DNA from: SFWF01 sp045638145
GTDB taxonomy: Bacteria > Bacillota > Clostridia > Oscillospirales > Acutalibacteraceae
Length of the DNA stretch: 64,000 bases
Assembly (NCBI GenBank): GCA_045638145.1
Contig: JAZUAU010000027.1
Span: 62,001 to 126,000, forward strand
Direction: 5' to 3'
Shown: positions 23,422 to 32,475 of the stretch, in pieces
Numbering within the stretch: the stretch's first letter is position 1
Layout of the letters: the number at the start of each line of letters is the position of its first letter
Program-made: the position numbers and the translations under genes
The notes under the pieces: generated by a model
Told to the model about the DNA's origin: nothing
The model's database searches: none
Seen by the model: only the letters and a program-made list of their open reading frames with translations

Positions 23422-23457
23422 AAAGGCACTGTCTTCTATATAGACAGCGCCTTTTTA
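23422..23457 (+). terminator. Terminator just outside repeat C
   Basis: AAAGGCxCTGTC pairs with GACAGxGCCTTT around a 9-base loop and is followed by TTTTTAT. It ends recombinase transcription in the present orientation and would stop the outward promoter after inversion. Confidence 0.85.
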
Positions 23458-23476
23458 TATTTTAACGAAAAAAATT

Positions 23477-23510
23477 AAAGGGACCCCAAAAAAATTCAGG
23501 GTTCCCCTTT
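23477..23510 (-). terminator. Terminator of the ruvX operon
   Basis: An imperfect hairpin (AAAGGGGAACCC with GGGTCCCTTT on the minus strand) is followed by a T-rich run, immediately after the ruvX stop. Confidence 0.65.
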
Positions 23511-23511
23511 A

Positions 23512-23931
23512 TTATATTGTGTTTTTGCGATAACGAAGGTAGTCTTCTAAAATCATAACTGCGGCAACGGCGTCGACCGTTTCCTTGCGCTTTTTCCCTC
23601 TTGTATTTGTGTAATTGAGGGCGGTGTGGGCGGAAACTGTGGTGCAGCGCTCATCCCAAAGGATGGTATCTATTCCGCTTTTTTGCTCTATTTTCTTGGC
23701 AATAGCGGCGCACTCTTCGGCCCTTGAGCCCTCGCTACCGTCCATATTTTTAGGATGACCGACGACGATGAGTGATGCACAAAGCTCCTTTGCCTTGTTT
23801 GCCACCTTTTCTATAAGCTTTTCCTCGTTATATTCGATTATTACCTCTCTCGGAAACGCAAAGCTTTCGCCTTCATCCGAAAGGGCAATGCCCGTCCTCG
23901 CTTTTCCGAGGTCTACCGACATAATTTTCAT
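23512..23931 (-). CDS. ruvX: RuvX/YqgF-type pre-16S rRNA nuclease / Holliday-junction resolvase family
   Basis: 139 residues with an RNase H-like fold: MSVDLGKARTGIALSD (first Asp), LIVVGHPKNMDGSEGSRA, and TILWDERCTTVSAHTAL with its Asp/Glu. In Escherichia coli, YqgF trims the 5' end of 16S rRNA; a role in junction resolution is also proposed. AAGGAG stands seven bases before the ATG. The gene starts inside the end of the histidine-phosphatase gene (59-base overlap), so the two are co-expressed. Confidence 0.9.
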   Translation of the reverse strand: MKIMSVDLGKARTGIALSDEGESFAFPREVIIEYNEEKLIEKVANKAKELCASLIVVGHPKNMDGSEGSRAEECAAIAKKIEQKSGIDTILWDERCTTVSAHTALNYTNTRGKKRKETVDAVAAVMILEDYLRYRKNTI

Positions 23932-24592
23932 TTTTTATCTCCTTTACTGACAGTAGTCTACTCGTTCTTTTTAGTTCTTCGGGTAGATGGCTGTCATCGT
24001 TTGCAAATTCTATGTGGAAACCCTTTTCATCCTTTGTAATGAGGGTTACGGCGGTATTGCGCGACCACTCTGTGAAACACAGCATTTCAATGTCATTATA
24101 CAAAAGGCGGCAAAGCAGGGTTCTTGTTGCCGCACCGTGAGATGCAATAAGCAGGGTTTTTCCCTCGTTGTCGGGGTCGTTTGCGAGTGTGTTCAGCCCC
24201 TGCCACATTCGGTCATAAACCTCTCGCATACTCTCTCCCTTTTCGGGAGCAAAATCATAAAGGCGGTTATCCCACATATCGTAAAAATCGGGGTATCTTT
24301 CGGCAATTTCCGCAAATGGCATTCCGTCGATTACCCCTGCGTTTATTTCGGCAAAATGAGGGTCTTTTACAACCTCGATATTCTTGTCATCTACTGCGGC
24401 AAGTGCTGTTTTATAAGCGCGGATTAAGGGTGATGAATAGGCTTTATCTATATGAATAGCCGAAAAGCGTTTTTTAAGATATTTGAGCTGGCGTGCTCCG
24501 TCCTCACTTATATCGCAATCGGTATGTCCCTGAAAGGCTTTTTTGCGGTTTCCTGCCGCTTCGCAGTGTCGAACAATATATATCTTAATCAA
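23873..24592 (-). CDS. Histidine phosphatase (phosphoglycerate mutase-like) family protein
   Basis: About 239 residues. The catalytic motif is YIVRHCEAAGN (RHC instead of the usual RHG) and the second catalytic His is in LLIASHGAATRTLL, with the acid in the AEINAGVIDGMPF region. The family removes phosphate from small molecules or phosphosugars; the substrate is unknown. I prefer the TTG at 24592, six bases after GAGGTG, over the ATG at 24610, which has no ribosome site. The tail after residue ~215 continues in frame beyond the ruvX start. Confidence 0.82.
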   Translation of the reverse strand: MIKIYIVRHCEAAGNRKKAFQGHTDCDISEDGARQLKYLKKRFSAIHIDKAYSSPLIRAYKTALAAVDDKNIEVVKDPHFAEINAGVIDGMPFAEIAERYPDFYDMWDNRLYDFAPEKGESMREVYDRMWQGLNTLANDPDNEGKTLLIASHGAATRTLLCRLLYNDIEMLCFTEWSRNTAVTLITKDEKGFHIEFANDDSHLPEELKRTSRLLSVKEIKNENYVGRPRKSEDGHCPFG

Positions 24593-24652
24593 TTTATGCA
24601 CCTCGCACATAAAATTATATACTATTCGCTTCTTTTTTACAAGGCGGAACTA

Positions 24653-24681
24653 TTGAAAAATTGTCGAAATGGTGTTATTAT
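24653..24681 (+). promoter_or_regulatory. Promoter of the PTS IIC-like / nth / tcdA operon
   Basis: TTGAAA (24653-24658), 17-base spacer, TATTAT (24676-24681), 30 bases before the start codon. Confidence 0.7.
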
Positions 24682-24710
24682 TTAGAAAATAAATCAATGA
24701 GGTGGTAAAA

Positions 24711-25748
24711 TTGATTAAAAAGTATCTTAACAGACTCTTTATTGACGGACTTTCCGGTATGGCTTCGGGCCTTTTTGCGACCCTCATTATCGGAACGATT
24801 ATTGCCCAGGTCGGCAAGCTTATAGGCGGAGACGTAGGAATCTATCTTTCGGCTATCGGCGGCTTTGCAAAGACTTTAACCGGCGCCGGTATCGGTGTTG
24901 GCGTTGCGGCAAGACTTGGCGCGGCTCCCCTCGTTACCGTTTCGGCAGGAGTTGCAGGTCTTATCGGTGCATTCCCCGACATTACGAAGGCTGCCTTTGC
25001 AATGGGCGCTCCCGGTGAGCCTCTCGGTGCTTTCGTTGCGGCTTACGTGGCTATTGAGCTCGGCTCTTTAGTTGCAGGCAGAACAAAGGTTGATATAATC
25101 GTTACCCCCATCGTTGCAATCCTGACGGGCGGTATTGCGGGTCTTTTCCTCGGAAAGCCCATATCTTCCTTTATGGCAGGAATCGGCGCGCTTGTAAACT
25201 TTGGTGTTGAGCAGCAGCCCATCCTTTGCGGAATTATCGTTTCTGTTATTATGGGTATCTGCCTTACTCTCCCGATTTCCTCTGCCGCTATCGGTATTTC
25301 GCTTAAGCTCTCAGGCCTTGCCGCAGGCGCCGCCGTTGCAGGCTGCTGTGCAAATATGATTGGCTTTGCCGTTGCTTCCTACCGTGATAACAAGGTCGGC
25401 GGTCTTATCTCGCAGGGTATCGGAACTTCTATGCTCCAGATGCCCAATATCGTTCGCAAGCCTATTATCTGGGTACCTGCTATCGTCGCTTCGGCTATTA
25501 CGGGACCCCTGTCATCAGCTCTTCTCGGTATGGTATCAACCGCTACCGGCTCGGGTATGGGAACTGCAGGACTTGTTGGTCCTATTGAAACATATTTCGC
25601 AATGACCGCTGCAGGCTCATCTGCAGGTGTTGCTCTTCTTGAAATTGCCGCTATTCACTTCGTTATCCCCGGAATTATCGCTCTCGGAGTATGTGAGGGT
25701 ATGAGAAAGCTCGGCTGGATTCGAAACGGCGATATGAAGCTCCGCTGA
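24711..25748 (+). CDS. PTS transporter subunit IIC-like membrane protein (PTS_EIIC_2 type)
   Basis: 345 residues of hydrophobic, Gly/Ala-rich sequence with about ten membrane helices, e.g. GLSGMASGLFATLIIGTIIAQ, GVEQQPILCGIIVSVIMGICLTLPISSAAIG and GSGMGTAGLVGPIETYFAM. It matches the stand-alone EIIC-like proteins of Firmicutes that lack IIA and IIB partners, so it may not be a true sugar PTS; the cargo is unknown. The start is a TTG with GAGGTGG five bases upstream. It overlaps nth (TGATG). Confidence 0.8.
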   Translation: MIKKYLNRLFIDGLSGMASGLFATLIIGTIIAQVGKLIGGDVGIYLSAIGGFAKTLTGAGIGVGVAARLGAAPLVTVSAGVAGLIGAFPDITKAAFAMGAPGEPLGAFVAAYVAIELGSLVAGRTKVDIIVTPIVAILTGGIAGLFLGKPISSFMAGIGALVNFGVEQQPILCGIIVSVIMGICLTLPISSAAIGISLKLSGLAAGAAVAGCCANMIGFAVASYRDNKVGGLISQGIGTSMLQMPNIVRKPIIWVPAIVASAITGPLSSALLGMVSTATGSGMGTAGLVGPIETYFAMTAAGSSAGVALLEIAAIHFVIPGIIALGVCEGMRKLGWIRNGDMKLR

Positions 25749-26380
25749 TGACCAAAAAGGAACGTGCCGCCGCGGCAGTAGCTCTTTTAGAAAAAGAATA
25801 CCCCGACGCTATATGCTCGCTCGACTACTCCGACCCATTTCAGCTTCTCTGTGCTACCCGTCTTTCGGCTCAGTGCACCGATGCGAGGGTAAATATGGTA
25901 ACCCCTGCCCTTTTTTCTGAATTTCCGACGGCAGAGGCTATGGCAACGGCTCCGCTCGAGAGGGTTGAGGAGCTTATTGCTTCCTGCGGTCTTTATAAAA
26001 CAAAGGCGAAGGACCTTGTCGGAATAGGCAAAAGTATTACCGAGCGTTTTGGCGGCAGAGTGCCCGATACTATTGAGGAATTAACCTCACTTCCCGGTGT
26101 CGGCAGAAAAACGGCGAATCTCGTCGTCGGTGACGTTTACGGCAAGCCTGCCGTTGTTTGCGATACTCATTTTATCCGAATCGTAAACCGAATCGGTCTT
26201 ACCGATAAAACCGACCCTGCAAGGGTTGAAGCCGAGCTTCGCGCAATTCTTCCGCCCCTGAAATCAAATGATTTTTGCCACCGCACCGTGCTTCACGGAA
26301 GGAACGTTTGCACCGCACGCAAAGCTTTTTGCGAAAAATGTGTGCTTAAAGATATTTGTAAAAAGGTAAAGGTAAAATGA
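25748..26380 (+). CDS. nth: Endonuclease III (base-excision DNA glycosylase/AP lyase)
   Basis: 210 residues, the usual length. The helix-hairpin-helix LPGVGRKTANLVVGDV carries the catalytic Lys, and the catalytic Asp is in VVCDTHFIRIVNRIG. The C-terminal [4Fe-4S] loop has four Cys in the C-x6-C-x2-C-x5-C spacing (CTARKAFCEKCVLKDIC). It removes oxidised pyrimidines and nicks the abasic site. The start overlaps the upstream stop and its end overlaps tcdA (ATGA). Confidence 0.96.
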   Translation: MTKKERAAAAVALLEKEYPDAICSLDYSDPFQLLCATRLSAQCTDARVNMVTPALFSEFPTAEAMATAPLERVEELIASCGLYKTKAKDLVGIGKSITERFGGRVPDTIEELTSLPGVGRKTANLVVGDVYGKPAVVCDTHFIRIVNRIGLTDKTDPARVEAELRAILPPLKSNDFCHRTVLHGRNVCTARKAFCEKCVLKDICKKVKVK

Positions 26381-27081
26381 GGGAGTTTTATAAAAGAACC
26401 GAGGCTCTTCTCGGCGAGGATGCCGTAAACAAACTGAAAAATGCACACGTTGCCATTTTCGGTGTTGGCGGTGTAGGCTCGGCTGCGCTTGAGGGTTTAG
26501 TCCGCAGCGGTGTTGGAAATATTGACCTTTTCGACCACGATACCATCTCCCCCTCTAACCTTAACCGCCAGCTTATGACCCACAGCGAGAATATTGGCGA
26601 GCCAAAAGTCGAAGAAGCAGCAAAGAGGGCTCTACTTATAAACCCCGAGGCTAATATTACCACCCATCCCGTTTTTTATCTGCCCGATACGGCAGAGCAG
26701 GTGGACCTTTCAAAATATGATTATATTATCGACGCAGTCGACACCCTAACCGCAAAACTACTCCTTGTAGAACGTGCAAGGGCGGCAGATGTGCCGATAA
26801 TATCCTCTATGGGAACAGGAAATAAGACCGATATAACGCGGCTTTGTGTCAGTGATATTAAAAATACCGAGATTTGCCCCCTTGCTCGCAGAATGAGAAA
26901 GGAACTGAAGGAGCGCGGAATCGACCATCTTCTCTGTGTGTGGTCGGATGAAAAACCGCACAGTGCCGCCGATACAGGCGAACTAAAGGGCGATCGCCCC
27001 GCCCCCGCAAGTGCCATCTTTGTTCCTGCCGCAGCAGGACTTCTCCTCGCAAAAGAGGTAATAGAATATTTATCGAAATAG
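26377..27081 (+). CDS. tcdA: tRNA threonylcarbamoyladenosine dehydratase (TcdA/CsdL, E1-like)
   Basis: 234 residues of the ThiF/E1 superfamily: nucleotide-binding IFGVGGVGSAALEGLVRSG, the FDHDTISPSNLNRQ loop and SMGTGNKTDITRL. TcdA uses ATP to cyclise t6A at position 37 of ANN-decoding tRNAs to ct6A. The RRMRKELKERGI stretch and the PASAIFVPAAAGLLLAKEVI end are typical of TcdA rather than MoeB or ThiF. It is the last gene of the operon, followed by two terminators. Confidence 0.93.
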   Translation: MREFYKRTEALLGEDAVNKLKNAHVAIFGVGGVGSAALEGLVRSGVGNIDLFDHDTISPSNLNRQLMTHSENIGEPKVEEAAKRALLINPEANITTHPVFYLPDTAEQVDLSKYDYIIDAVDTLTAKLLLVERARAADVPIISSMGTGNKTDITRLCVSDIKNTEICPLARRMRKELKERGIDHLLCVWSDEKPHSAADTGELKGDRPAPASAIFVPAAAGLLLAKEVIEYLSK

Positions 27082-27082
27082 A

Positions 27083-27114
27083 AAACAGCCACCATCTGTT
27101 AGGGTGACTGTTTA
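27083..27114 (+). terminator. Terminator after tcdA (first hairpin)
   Basis: AACAGCCACC pairs with GGGTGACTGTT around an 8-base loop and is followed by TTTAG; a weak U-run. Confidence 0.6.
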
Positions 27115-27130
27115 GCCGCTAAACAATAGT

Positions 27131-27160
27131 AAGGGTCGATGTGGACATCGACCCTTTTAA
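27131..27160. terminator. Strong bidirectional terminator after tcdA
   Basis: A 12-bp perfect stem AAGGGTCGATGT / ACATCGACCCTT with a two-base centre, followed by TTAATTTT. The 190 bases from here to the pheST promoter show no gene; there is a C-rich patch near 27321-27340. Confidence 0.8.
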
Positions 27161-27349
27161 TTTTCCGGAAACTATAGGGAGCGTTGTAAACGTGGACCCG
27201 TCATATCTATGGTGCAGTACACAAAAGTGGTAAATTAATGATTGCGACACATATAAAAAACTAATTACTTAAAATAACCTTTGATTGCAGACTGAGGCTA
27301 CGAGCAGGCTGGCAGTTGCGCCCCCCTTTCCCCCTTCCCTAAAAAATGC

Positions 27350-27378
27350 TTGCATTTTTATATAATAGGTGTTAAAAT
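27350..27378 (+). promoter_or_regulatory. pheST promoter
   Basis: TTGCAT (27350-27355), 17-base spacer, TAAAAT (27373-27378), just before the T-box leader. Confidence 0.7.
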
Positions 27379-27384
27379 AATTCT

Positions 27385-27640
27385 GTTCAAATGCATTGAC
27401 GAAGAAAAGTAGTCGGAAATGTCAGTCCAAAGAGAGCGGCGCCGTGGCTGAAAGCGCTGTGTCAGGTCTTCCGATGAAGTTCCCTTCCGAGCAGCGAGAC
27501 TGAATTTCCAGTAGGTCGCGACGGCAGACACCGTTATAAGTCACCGGAGTGTTGGCTCTATGCTAAAATCGTGGTGGTACCGCGGAGTTTTGTTTATCAA
27601 GGCTTCGTCCTCGAAAATGAGGACGGGTCTTTTTTATTTT
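27385..27640 (+). ncRNA. T-box leader (tRNA-Phe-sensing) of pheST
   Basis: The leader has the diagnostic T-box GGTGGTACCGCGG (27573-27585), which pairs with the uncharged tRNA acceptor end, followed by a terminator (CGTCCTC / GAGGACG at 27606-27625, then TTTTTT). In Stem I the specifier loop around 27476-27486 reads GAAGTTCCC, giving TTC (27480-27482), a phenylalanine codon. Uncharged tRNA-Phe would stabilise the antiterminator and let transcription reach pheS and pheT. Confidence 0.95.
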
Positions 27641-27665
27641 ATAAAACCTTTTAGGAGGAACAAAT

Positions 27666-28685
27666 ATGAAAACTCAGCTCGAACAGATAAGAGCGGCAGC
27701 GCTTGCTGCAATACATGACGCTGCTGACGGAAAAGCCGTTGAGGAGCTTCGCGTAAAATACTTAGGTAAAAAGGGTGAAATCACCGCAATACTCAAGCAG
27801 ATGGGCTCCCTCTCCGCCGAAGAGCGTCCCGTTATGGGTCAGCTTGCAAACGAGGTAAGAGGGGCTATTGAGTCTGCTATTGCCGAGTCGGCAGAAAAGA
27901 TGAAAGCTCAGGCACTTGAGGCGCAGTTAAAGGCCGAAACGGTTGATATTACAATGCCCGCAAAAAATAGAACCGTTGGCTCTCTCCACCCCATCAACAA
28001 GGTTGCAAACGACCTTATCGACATTTTCCAGTCGATGGGCTTCGATGTTGTTGATGGACCCGAGGTTGAGACCGATTACTATAACTTTGAGGCTCTGAAC
28101 GTACCTGCCGACCATCCCGCACGTGATATGCAGGACACCTTTTTCCTAAATCCCACCCTTCTTCTCCGGTCGCAGACCTCTGCGACCCAGATAAGAACTA
28201 TGGAAAACCGCCAGCCGCCTATTAAAATGGTCTGCCCCGGTCGAGTTTTCCGCGCTGACGAGGTTGATGCAACCCACTCTCCCGTTTTCCACCAGATGGA
28301 GGGTCTTGTTGTTGATAAGGGAATCACAATGTGTGACCTCAAGGGTGTTCTTGAGCAGTTTGCCCACGAGATTTACGGACCAGACACAAAGGTTAAGTTC
28401 CGTCCTTCCTTCTTCCCCTTTACCGAGCCCAGCGTAGAGGTTGACGTTTCCTGCTCGGAATGTGGCGGAAAGGGCTGCCGCGTATGTAAGGGCAGCGGTT
28501 GGATAGAGATTCTTGGCGCAGGTATGGTGCACCCGAATGTACTCCGTGGCTGTGGAATTGATCCCGAGGTTTATTCAGGCTTTGCCTTTGGTGTTGGCAT
28601 CGACCGCCTTGCAATCACACGTTATAAAATCAGCGATATTCGTTTGCTTTTCGAAAACGATGTTCGATTCCTTGAACAGTTTTAA
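27666..28685 (+). CDS. pheS: Phenylalanyl-tRNA synthetase alpha subunit
   Basis: 339 residues, usual length. It has an N-terminal helical arm (residues 1-85) that binds tRNA and a class II catalytic core: FRADEVDATHSPVFHQMEGLVVDK (motif 2 region) and GFAFGVGIDRLAITRY (motif 3). A cysteine-rich insert (CSECGGKGCRVCKGSGW) is the usual bacterial variant. It works as an alpha2-beta2 tetramer with PheT, encoded 19 bases downstream. AGGAGG precedes the ATG. Confidence 0.98.
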   Translation: MKTQLEQIRAAALAAIHDAADGKAVEELRVKYLGKKGEITAILKQMGSLSAEERPVMGQLANEVRGAIESAIAESAEKMKAQALEAQLKAETVDITMPAKNRTVGSLHPINKVANDLIDIFQSMGFDVVDGPEVETDYYNFEALNVPADHPARDMQDTFFLNPTLLLRSQTSATQIRTMENRQPPIKMVCPGRVFRADEVDATHSPVFHQMEGLVVDKGITMCDLKGVLEQFAHEIYGPDTKVKFRPSFFPFTEPSVEVDVSCSECGGKGCRVCKGSGWIEILGAGMVHPNVLRGCGIDPEVYSGFAFGVGIDRLAITRYKISDIRLLFENDVRFLEQF

Positions 28686-28704
28686 GAAAGGGGGATAAAG
28701 ACTC

Positions 28705-31092
28705 ATGAAAATTTCACTTAATCAGTTAAAAGCCTATGTTGATATCGACGTACCCGTTACCGAGCTTTGCGATAAAATGGTTATGGCAGGCTTCGAGGTT
28801 GAGGAATGTATCAACCTTGCAGACACCTGTAAAAATGTTGTTGCCGCTCGTATTTTATCCTTAGCACCCCATGAAAACAGCGACCACCTTCAGATTTGTC
28901 AGATGGATATTGGTACAGGTGAGCCCGTGCAGATTGTAACAGGTGCAGACAATGTATTTGTCGGCGCACTCGTTCCTGCCGCACTTGATAACTCTGACCT
29001 TCCGAACGGAATGCATATTAAAAAGGGTAAGCTTCGTGGCGTTGAGTCAAACGGTATGCTTTGCTCAGGCGAGGAGCTCGGTCTTAAGGAGTCCGACTAC
29101 CCTGGTGCAGAGGTTTACGGTATCCTTATCCTCAAGGATGAACACCCCGTCGGTACCGATATGAAGGACATCCTCGGTCTTGACGACTATATAATCGACT
29201 TCAAGATTACCGCTAACCGCCCCGACTGTAACTGCGTTCTCGGTGTTGCAAAGGAAATCAGCGTAGTGCTTAAAAAGCCCTTTAACCCCCCTGTGCCGAA
29301 GTACGAAACGGTTGGCGGCGATATTAACGATTATGTTTCTGTTGAGGTTCGCAATTTCGACATTTGTCCCCGTTATATCAGCCGTGCCGTTAAGAATCTT
29401 CGCATTAAGGAATCTCCCGATTGGATGAAGAGAGCACTCAAGGCTTCGGGTATGCGCCCCATCAACAATATTGTTGACATTACAAACTTCGTAATGCTCG
29501 AAACGGGTCAGCCTATGCACGCCTTTGACCGCAGAGATATTAAGGACTCTAAAATCGTTGTTCGCAACGCCTTTGAGGGCGAAAAGCTTACCACCCTTGA
29601 TGAGAAGGAGCACACTTTAACTTCCGATATGCTGGTTATCGCCGATGCAGAAAACGCAACCGGTCTTGCAGGAATTATGGGTGGCTTAAACTCCGAAATT
29701 AAGGAAGACACCACCGAGCTTCTCTTTGAATCGGCTAAATTCCGCCGCGACTCTGTTCGTAAAACGGGACGCGCACTCGGTATCCGCACCGAATCGAGCG
29801 GACGCTACGAGAGAGGAATCGATATAAATAACACTATGTACGCTATGGAACGCGCGTTACAGCTCGTGTACGAGCTTGATGCAGGCGATATTGTTGACGG
29901 CGTAATTGACTTGAACGAGGGACTTCCCGAGGACAGAATTATCGAAACCACCGCAGAGGGAATTACCTCTTTACTCGGCGTTGACGTACCTAAGGACACC
30001 ATAGTTGAAATTCTTAATAGACTTGAGCTTCCCTGCACCGCCCACGGAGATAAGCTGACCGTCCGCGTACCCTCAATACGTGACGATGTTGAGGGCAGAG
30101 CCGACCTTGCAGAAGAGGTTATGAGAATTTACGGCTACGACCACATTGTAGGCACTCCCATGCGCGGTACGCTTACCCGTGGTCGCAAGACTCCCGACCG
30201 CATAAAGGATGACACCGTAAAGGCGGCTATGATTTCTGCAGGCGCCAGAGAGATTGCAACCTATTCCTTCATCGCAAGCCGTGCTATCGATAATCTTCTC
30301 CTCGATGAAAATGATGAGAGAAGACGCGCTGTAAAGATTCTAAACCCCCTCGGCGATGAATATTCCACAATGAGAACACAGCTTACAACAAATATGCTGA
30401 CCGTTCTCGCTACAAACTTTAACCGCAAGAACGAAGATGTAAGACTCTTTGAAATCAGCCGCCGCTTCGTACCGAAGGCGCTCCCCCTCACCGAGGCACC
30501 CTTAGAGCTTGCAACGATGTCTGTCGGTTGTTACGGCAAGGACGAGGACTTCTTCACAATGAAAGGTATGCTCGAGGGACTCGCAGAGACTATGGGTGTT
30601 AGCTTCACCTATGAAAGAAGCACCGAACCCTACCTCCACCCCGGCAGACAGGCCACCGCACTTATGAACGGTGAGGCTGTTGCGGTATTCGGCGAGGTCC
30701 ATCCCACCGTTGCTGCAAAGTACGACCTTGACTGCAAGGTATACGTTGCCGAGGTTAAGCTCGACCGTATCTATGCGGCAGAGGTTAAGCCCATCATTTA
30801 CAAGGCTCTTCCCAAATTCCCCGCAGTTACCCGCGACTTTGCACTCCTTGCAGACATCGACCTTCCCGTTGGCGTTATGATGGATACCATCCGCGCAGCC
30901 GCAGGCAAAACTTGTGAAAAGGTTGAGCTTTTCGATGTTTATATCGGTTCACAGATTCCCGAAGGCAAGAAGAGCGTTGCCTTCACCGTTGCTCTCCGCT
31001 CTATGGAATCAACCCTTACCGATGAGCAAATCGAGAGCGTAACCAAGAAAATTATCAAAAAACTCGCCGAAATCGGTGCAAATTTAAGATAA
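28705..31092 (+). CDS. pheT: Phenylalanyl-tRNA synthetase beta subunit
   Basis: 795 residues. Domains in order: EMAP-II-like tRNA-binding domain (~40-150, VVAARILSLAPHENSDHLQICQMD split over strands), B3/B4 editing domain (~210-385), B5 (~405-475), catalytic-like core (~480-690) and the C-terminal ferredoxin-fold anticodon-binding domain (~700-795, FPAVTRDFALLADIDLPVG). It completes the PheST enzyme and hydrolyses mischarged Tyr-tRNA-Phe. It is controlled by the T-box upstream of pheS. Confidence 0.98.
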   Translation: MKISLNQLKAYVDIDVPVTELCDKMVMAGFEVEECINLADTCKNVVAARILSLAPHENSDHLQICQMDIGTGEPVQIVTGADNVFVGALVPAALDNSDLPNGMHIKKGKLRGVESNGMLCSGEELGLKESDYPGAEVYGILILKDEHPVGTDMKDILGLDDYIIDFKITANRPDCNCVLGVAKEISVVLKKPFNPPVPKYETVGGDINDYVSVEVRNFDICPRYISRAVKNLRIKESPDWMKRALKASGMRPINNIVDITNFVMLETGQPMHAFDRRDIKDSKIVVRNAFEGEKLTTLDEKEHTLTSDMLVIADAENATGLAGIMGGLNSEIKEDTTELLFESAKFRRDSVRKTGRALGIRTESSGRYERGIDINNTMYAMERALQLVYELDAGDIVDGVIDLNEGLPEDRIIETTAEGITSLLGVDVPKDTIVEILNRLELPCTAHGDKLTVRVPSIRDDVEGRADLAEEVMRIYGYDHIVGTPMRGTLTRGRKTPDRIKDDTVKAAMISAGAREIATYSFIASRAIDNLLLDENDERRRAVKILNPLGDEYSTMRTQLTTNMLTVLATNFNRKNEDVRLFEISRRFVPKALPLTEAPLELATMSVGCYGKDEDFFTMKGMLEGLAETMGVSFTYERSTEPYLHPGRQATALMNGEAVAVFGEVHPTVAAKYDLDCKVYVAEVKLDRIYAAEVKPIIYKALPKFPAVTRDFALLADIDLPVGVMMDTIRAAAGKTCEKVELFDVYIGSQIPEGKKSVAFTVALRSMESTLTDEQIESVTKKIIKKLAEIGANLR

Positions 31093-31106
31093 TTTTCATT
31101 TTATGC

Positions 31107-31135
31107 TTGTATTATTCATAAATATAAGATAAAAT
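31107..31135 (+). promoter_or_regulatory. Probable ireB promoter
   Basis: TTGTAT (31107-31112), 17-base spacer, TAAAAT (31130-31135), 36 bases before the ireB start. Confidence 0.55.
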
Positions 31136-31170
31136 ATAAAGGTACACTAACAAAGAAAAGAGGCAGGACA

Positions 31171-31416
31171 ATGCTTGACAGAACTCAAACATTTTCACTC
31201 GGTACAGACCAGGAGCAGGAAATCAGAAATATTCTGCTCACGGTTTATGATGCTTTGAAGGAAAAGGGCTACAATCCTATCAACCAGATTGTCGGCTACA
31301 TTCTTTCGGAAGACCCCACCTATATCACAACCCACAACAACGCGAGAAATTTAATCCGCAGAGTTGACCGTGATACCCTGCTTCAGAATTTAGTTAAGTA
31401 TTATCTGACCCATTAA
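31171..31416 (+). CDS. ireB: IreB-family regulatory phosphoprotein
   Basis: 81 residues, matching DUF965/IreB nearly throughout: FSLGTDQEQEIRNILLTVYDALKEKGYNPINQIVGYILSEDPTYITTHNNARNLIRR split across helices. In Enterococcus faecalis, IreB is phosphorylated by the Ser/Thr kinase IreK and lowers cephalosporin resistance. The N-terminal Thr residues (near 5-12) are the likely phosphosites. In most Firmicutes it stands next to ruvX; here ruvX lies 7 kb away. Confidence 0.95.
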   Translation: MLDRTQTFSLGTDQEQEIRNILLTVYDALKEKGYNPINQIVGYILSEDPTYITTHNNARNLIRRVDRDTLLQNLVKYYLTH

Positions 31417-31423
31417 TTATTTT

Positions 31424-31455
31424 GCGGATCGGACTCTGGTCCGGTCCGCATTTTT
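31424..31455 (+). terminator. Terminator after ireB
   Basis: An 11-bp stem GCGGATCGGAC / GTCCGGTCCGC (one G-T) with a 4-base loop, followed by ATTTTT. Confidence 0.9.
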
Positions 31456-31477
31456 ACTAATTTGCGAGGTAAAGAAT

Positions 31478-32449
31478 ATGAATTTTACACCTGCAGGACC
31501 AAACGGCCTTGTTGATTGCTTTTTGCTGGTAAAGACGGCAGACAAAAAGACCTCTTCGAAGGGCGACTGCTATCTTGATATGATGTTGTCCGACAAGAGC
31601 GGCGAGATTAACGCCAAGCTTTGGAGCTATGTTCCCGCCGTTCACGGGGAGTATGAATCGGGCGACATTGTTAAAATACGCGGCACCGTCAGCCAGTACA
31701 ACGGCAATCCTCAGCTTCGCGTTGAGAAAATAAGAAGAGCCTTCCCCGAGGATGGCGTTGACCCCGCAGACTTTGTGCAGTCGAGCGAATATTCGGGCGA
31801 GCAAATGTGGCAGGAGCTTTATAATAAGGCATCATCTTTTAAGGATAATGACCTTCGTGCAATCGTTACCTCACTCCTTCAGGAGCACAAGGAAAAACTT
31901 CTTTTCTGGCCCGCCGCCTTCCGTCTGCATCACGCAATCAGAAGCGGACTTTTAATGCACACCCTCTCTATCGTTAAGCTTTGTGAGTCAGCATCGGAGA
32001 TTTATCCCTTTGTCGACCGCGAGCTGCTCATTTCGGGCGCAATTCTTCACGATATTGCAAAGCTTACCGAGTTTGAAATTTCTTCAGCAGGTCTTGCAAC
32101 GGGCTATACCGTAAAAGGCAACCTCATCGGCCACCTTGCCGAGGGCGCTATAATGATAAAGCACACGGCAGAAAAGCTTGGGATTGAATCCGATACGGTA
32201 ATGCTTCTTCAGCATATGGTGCTCTCACACCACGGTGAGCCTGATTTTGGCGCCGCAGTCCGCCCCATGTTTATTGAGGCAGAGCTGCTCTCGGAGCTTG
32301 ATATGATGGATGCCCGCATTTACGAGATGCGCGAGGCTACCGCAGATACAGCAAAGGGTGAATTCTCGGGCAGAATGTGGTCTATGGATAACCGCAAGCT
32401 TTATAATCACGGAAGAGATGAGTTGGATAAAACGGTTAAACTCTTTTAA
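31478..32449 (+). CDS. yhaM: YhaM-family 3'-5' exoribonuclease (OB-fold plus HD domain)
   Basis: 323 residues. An OB-fold nucleic-acid-binding domain comes first (residues ~12-90, SGEINAKLWSYVPAVHGEYESGDIVKIRGTV), then an HD hydrolase domain with GLLMHTLSIVKLCE, ISGAILHDIAKLTEF and MVLSHHGEPDFGA carrying the metal-binding His and Asp. YhaM trims short RNA and DNA 3' ends. GAGGTAAAG precedes the ATG. It leads a tight group with the DUF1858, trmK and rqcH genes. Confidence 0.92.
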   Translation: MNFTPAGPNGLVDCFLLVKTADKKTSSKGDCYLDMMLSDKSGEINAKLWSYVPAVHGEYESGDIVKIRGTVSQYNGNPQLRVEKIRRAFPEDGVDPADFVQSSEYSGEQMWQELYNKASSFKDNDLRAIVTSLLQEHKEKLLFWPAAFRLHHAIRSGLLMHTLSIVKLCESASEIYPFVDRELLISGAILHDIAKLTEFEISSAGLATGYTVKGNLIGHLAEGAIMIKHTAEKLGIESDTVMLLQHMVLSHHGEPDFGAAVRPMFIEAELLSELDMMDARIYEMREATADTAKGEFSGRMWSMDNRKLYNHGRDELDKTVKLF

Positions 32450-32475
32450 TAATAATCACGAAAGGATTGATAATA

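Noticed and set aside
27385..27640. Treating the T-box leader as novel.
   Set aside because: T-box control of pheST is well known; specifier TTC and the T-box sequence fit the usual model.
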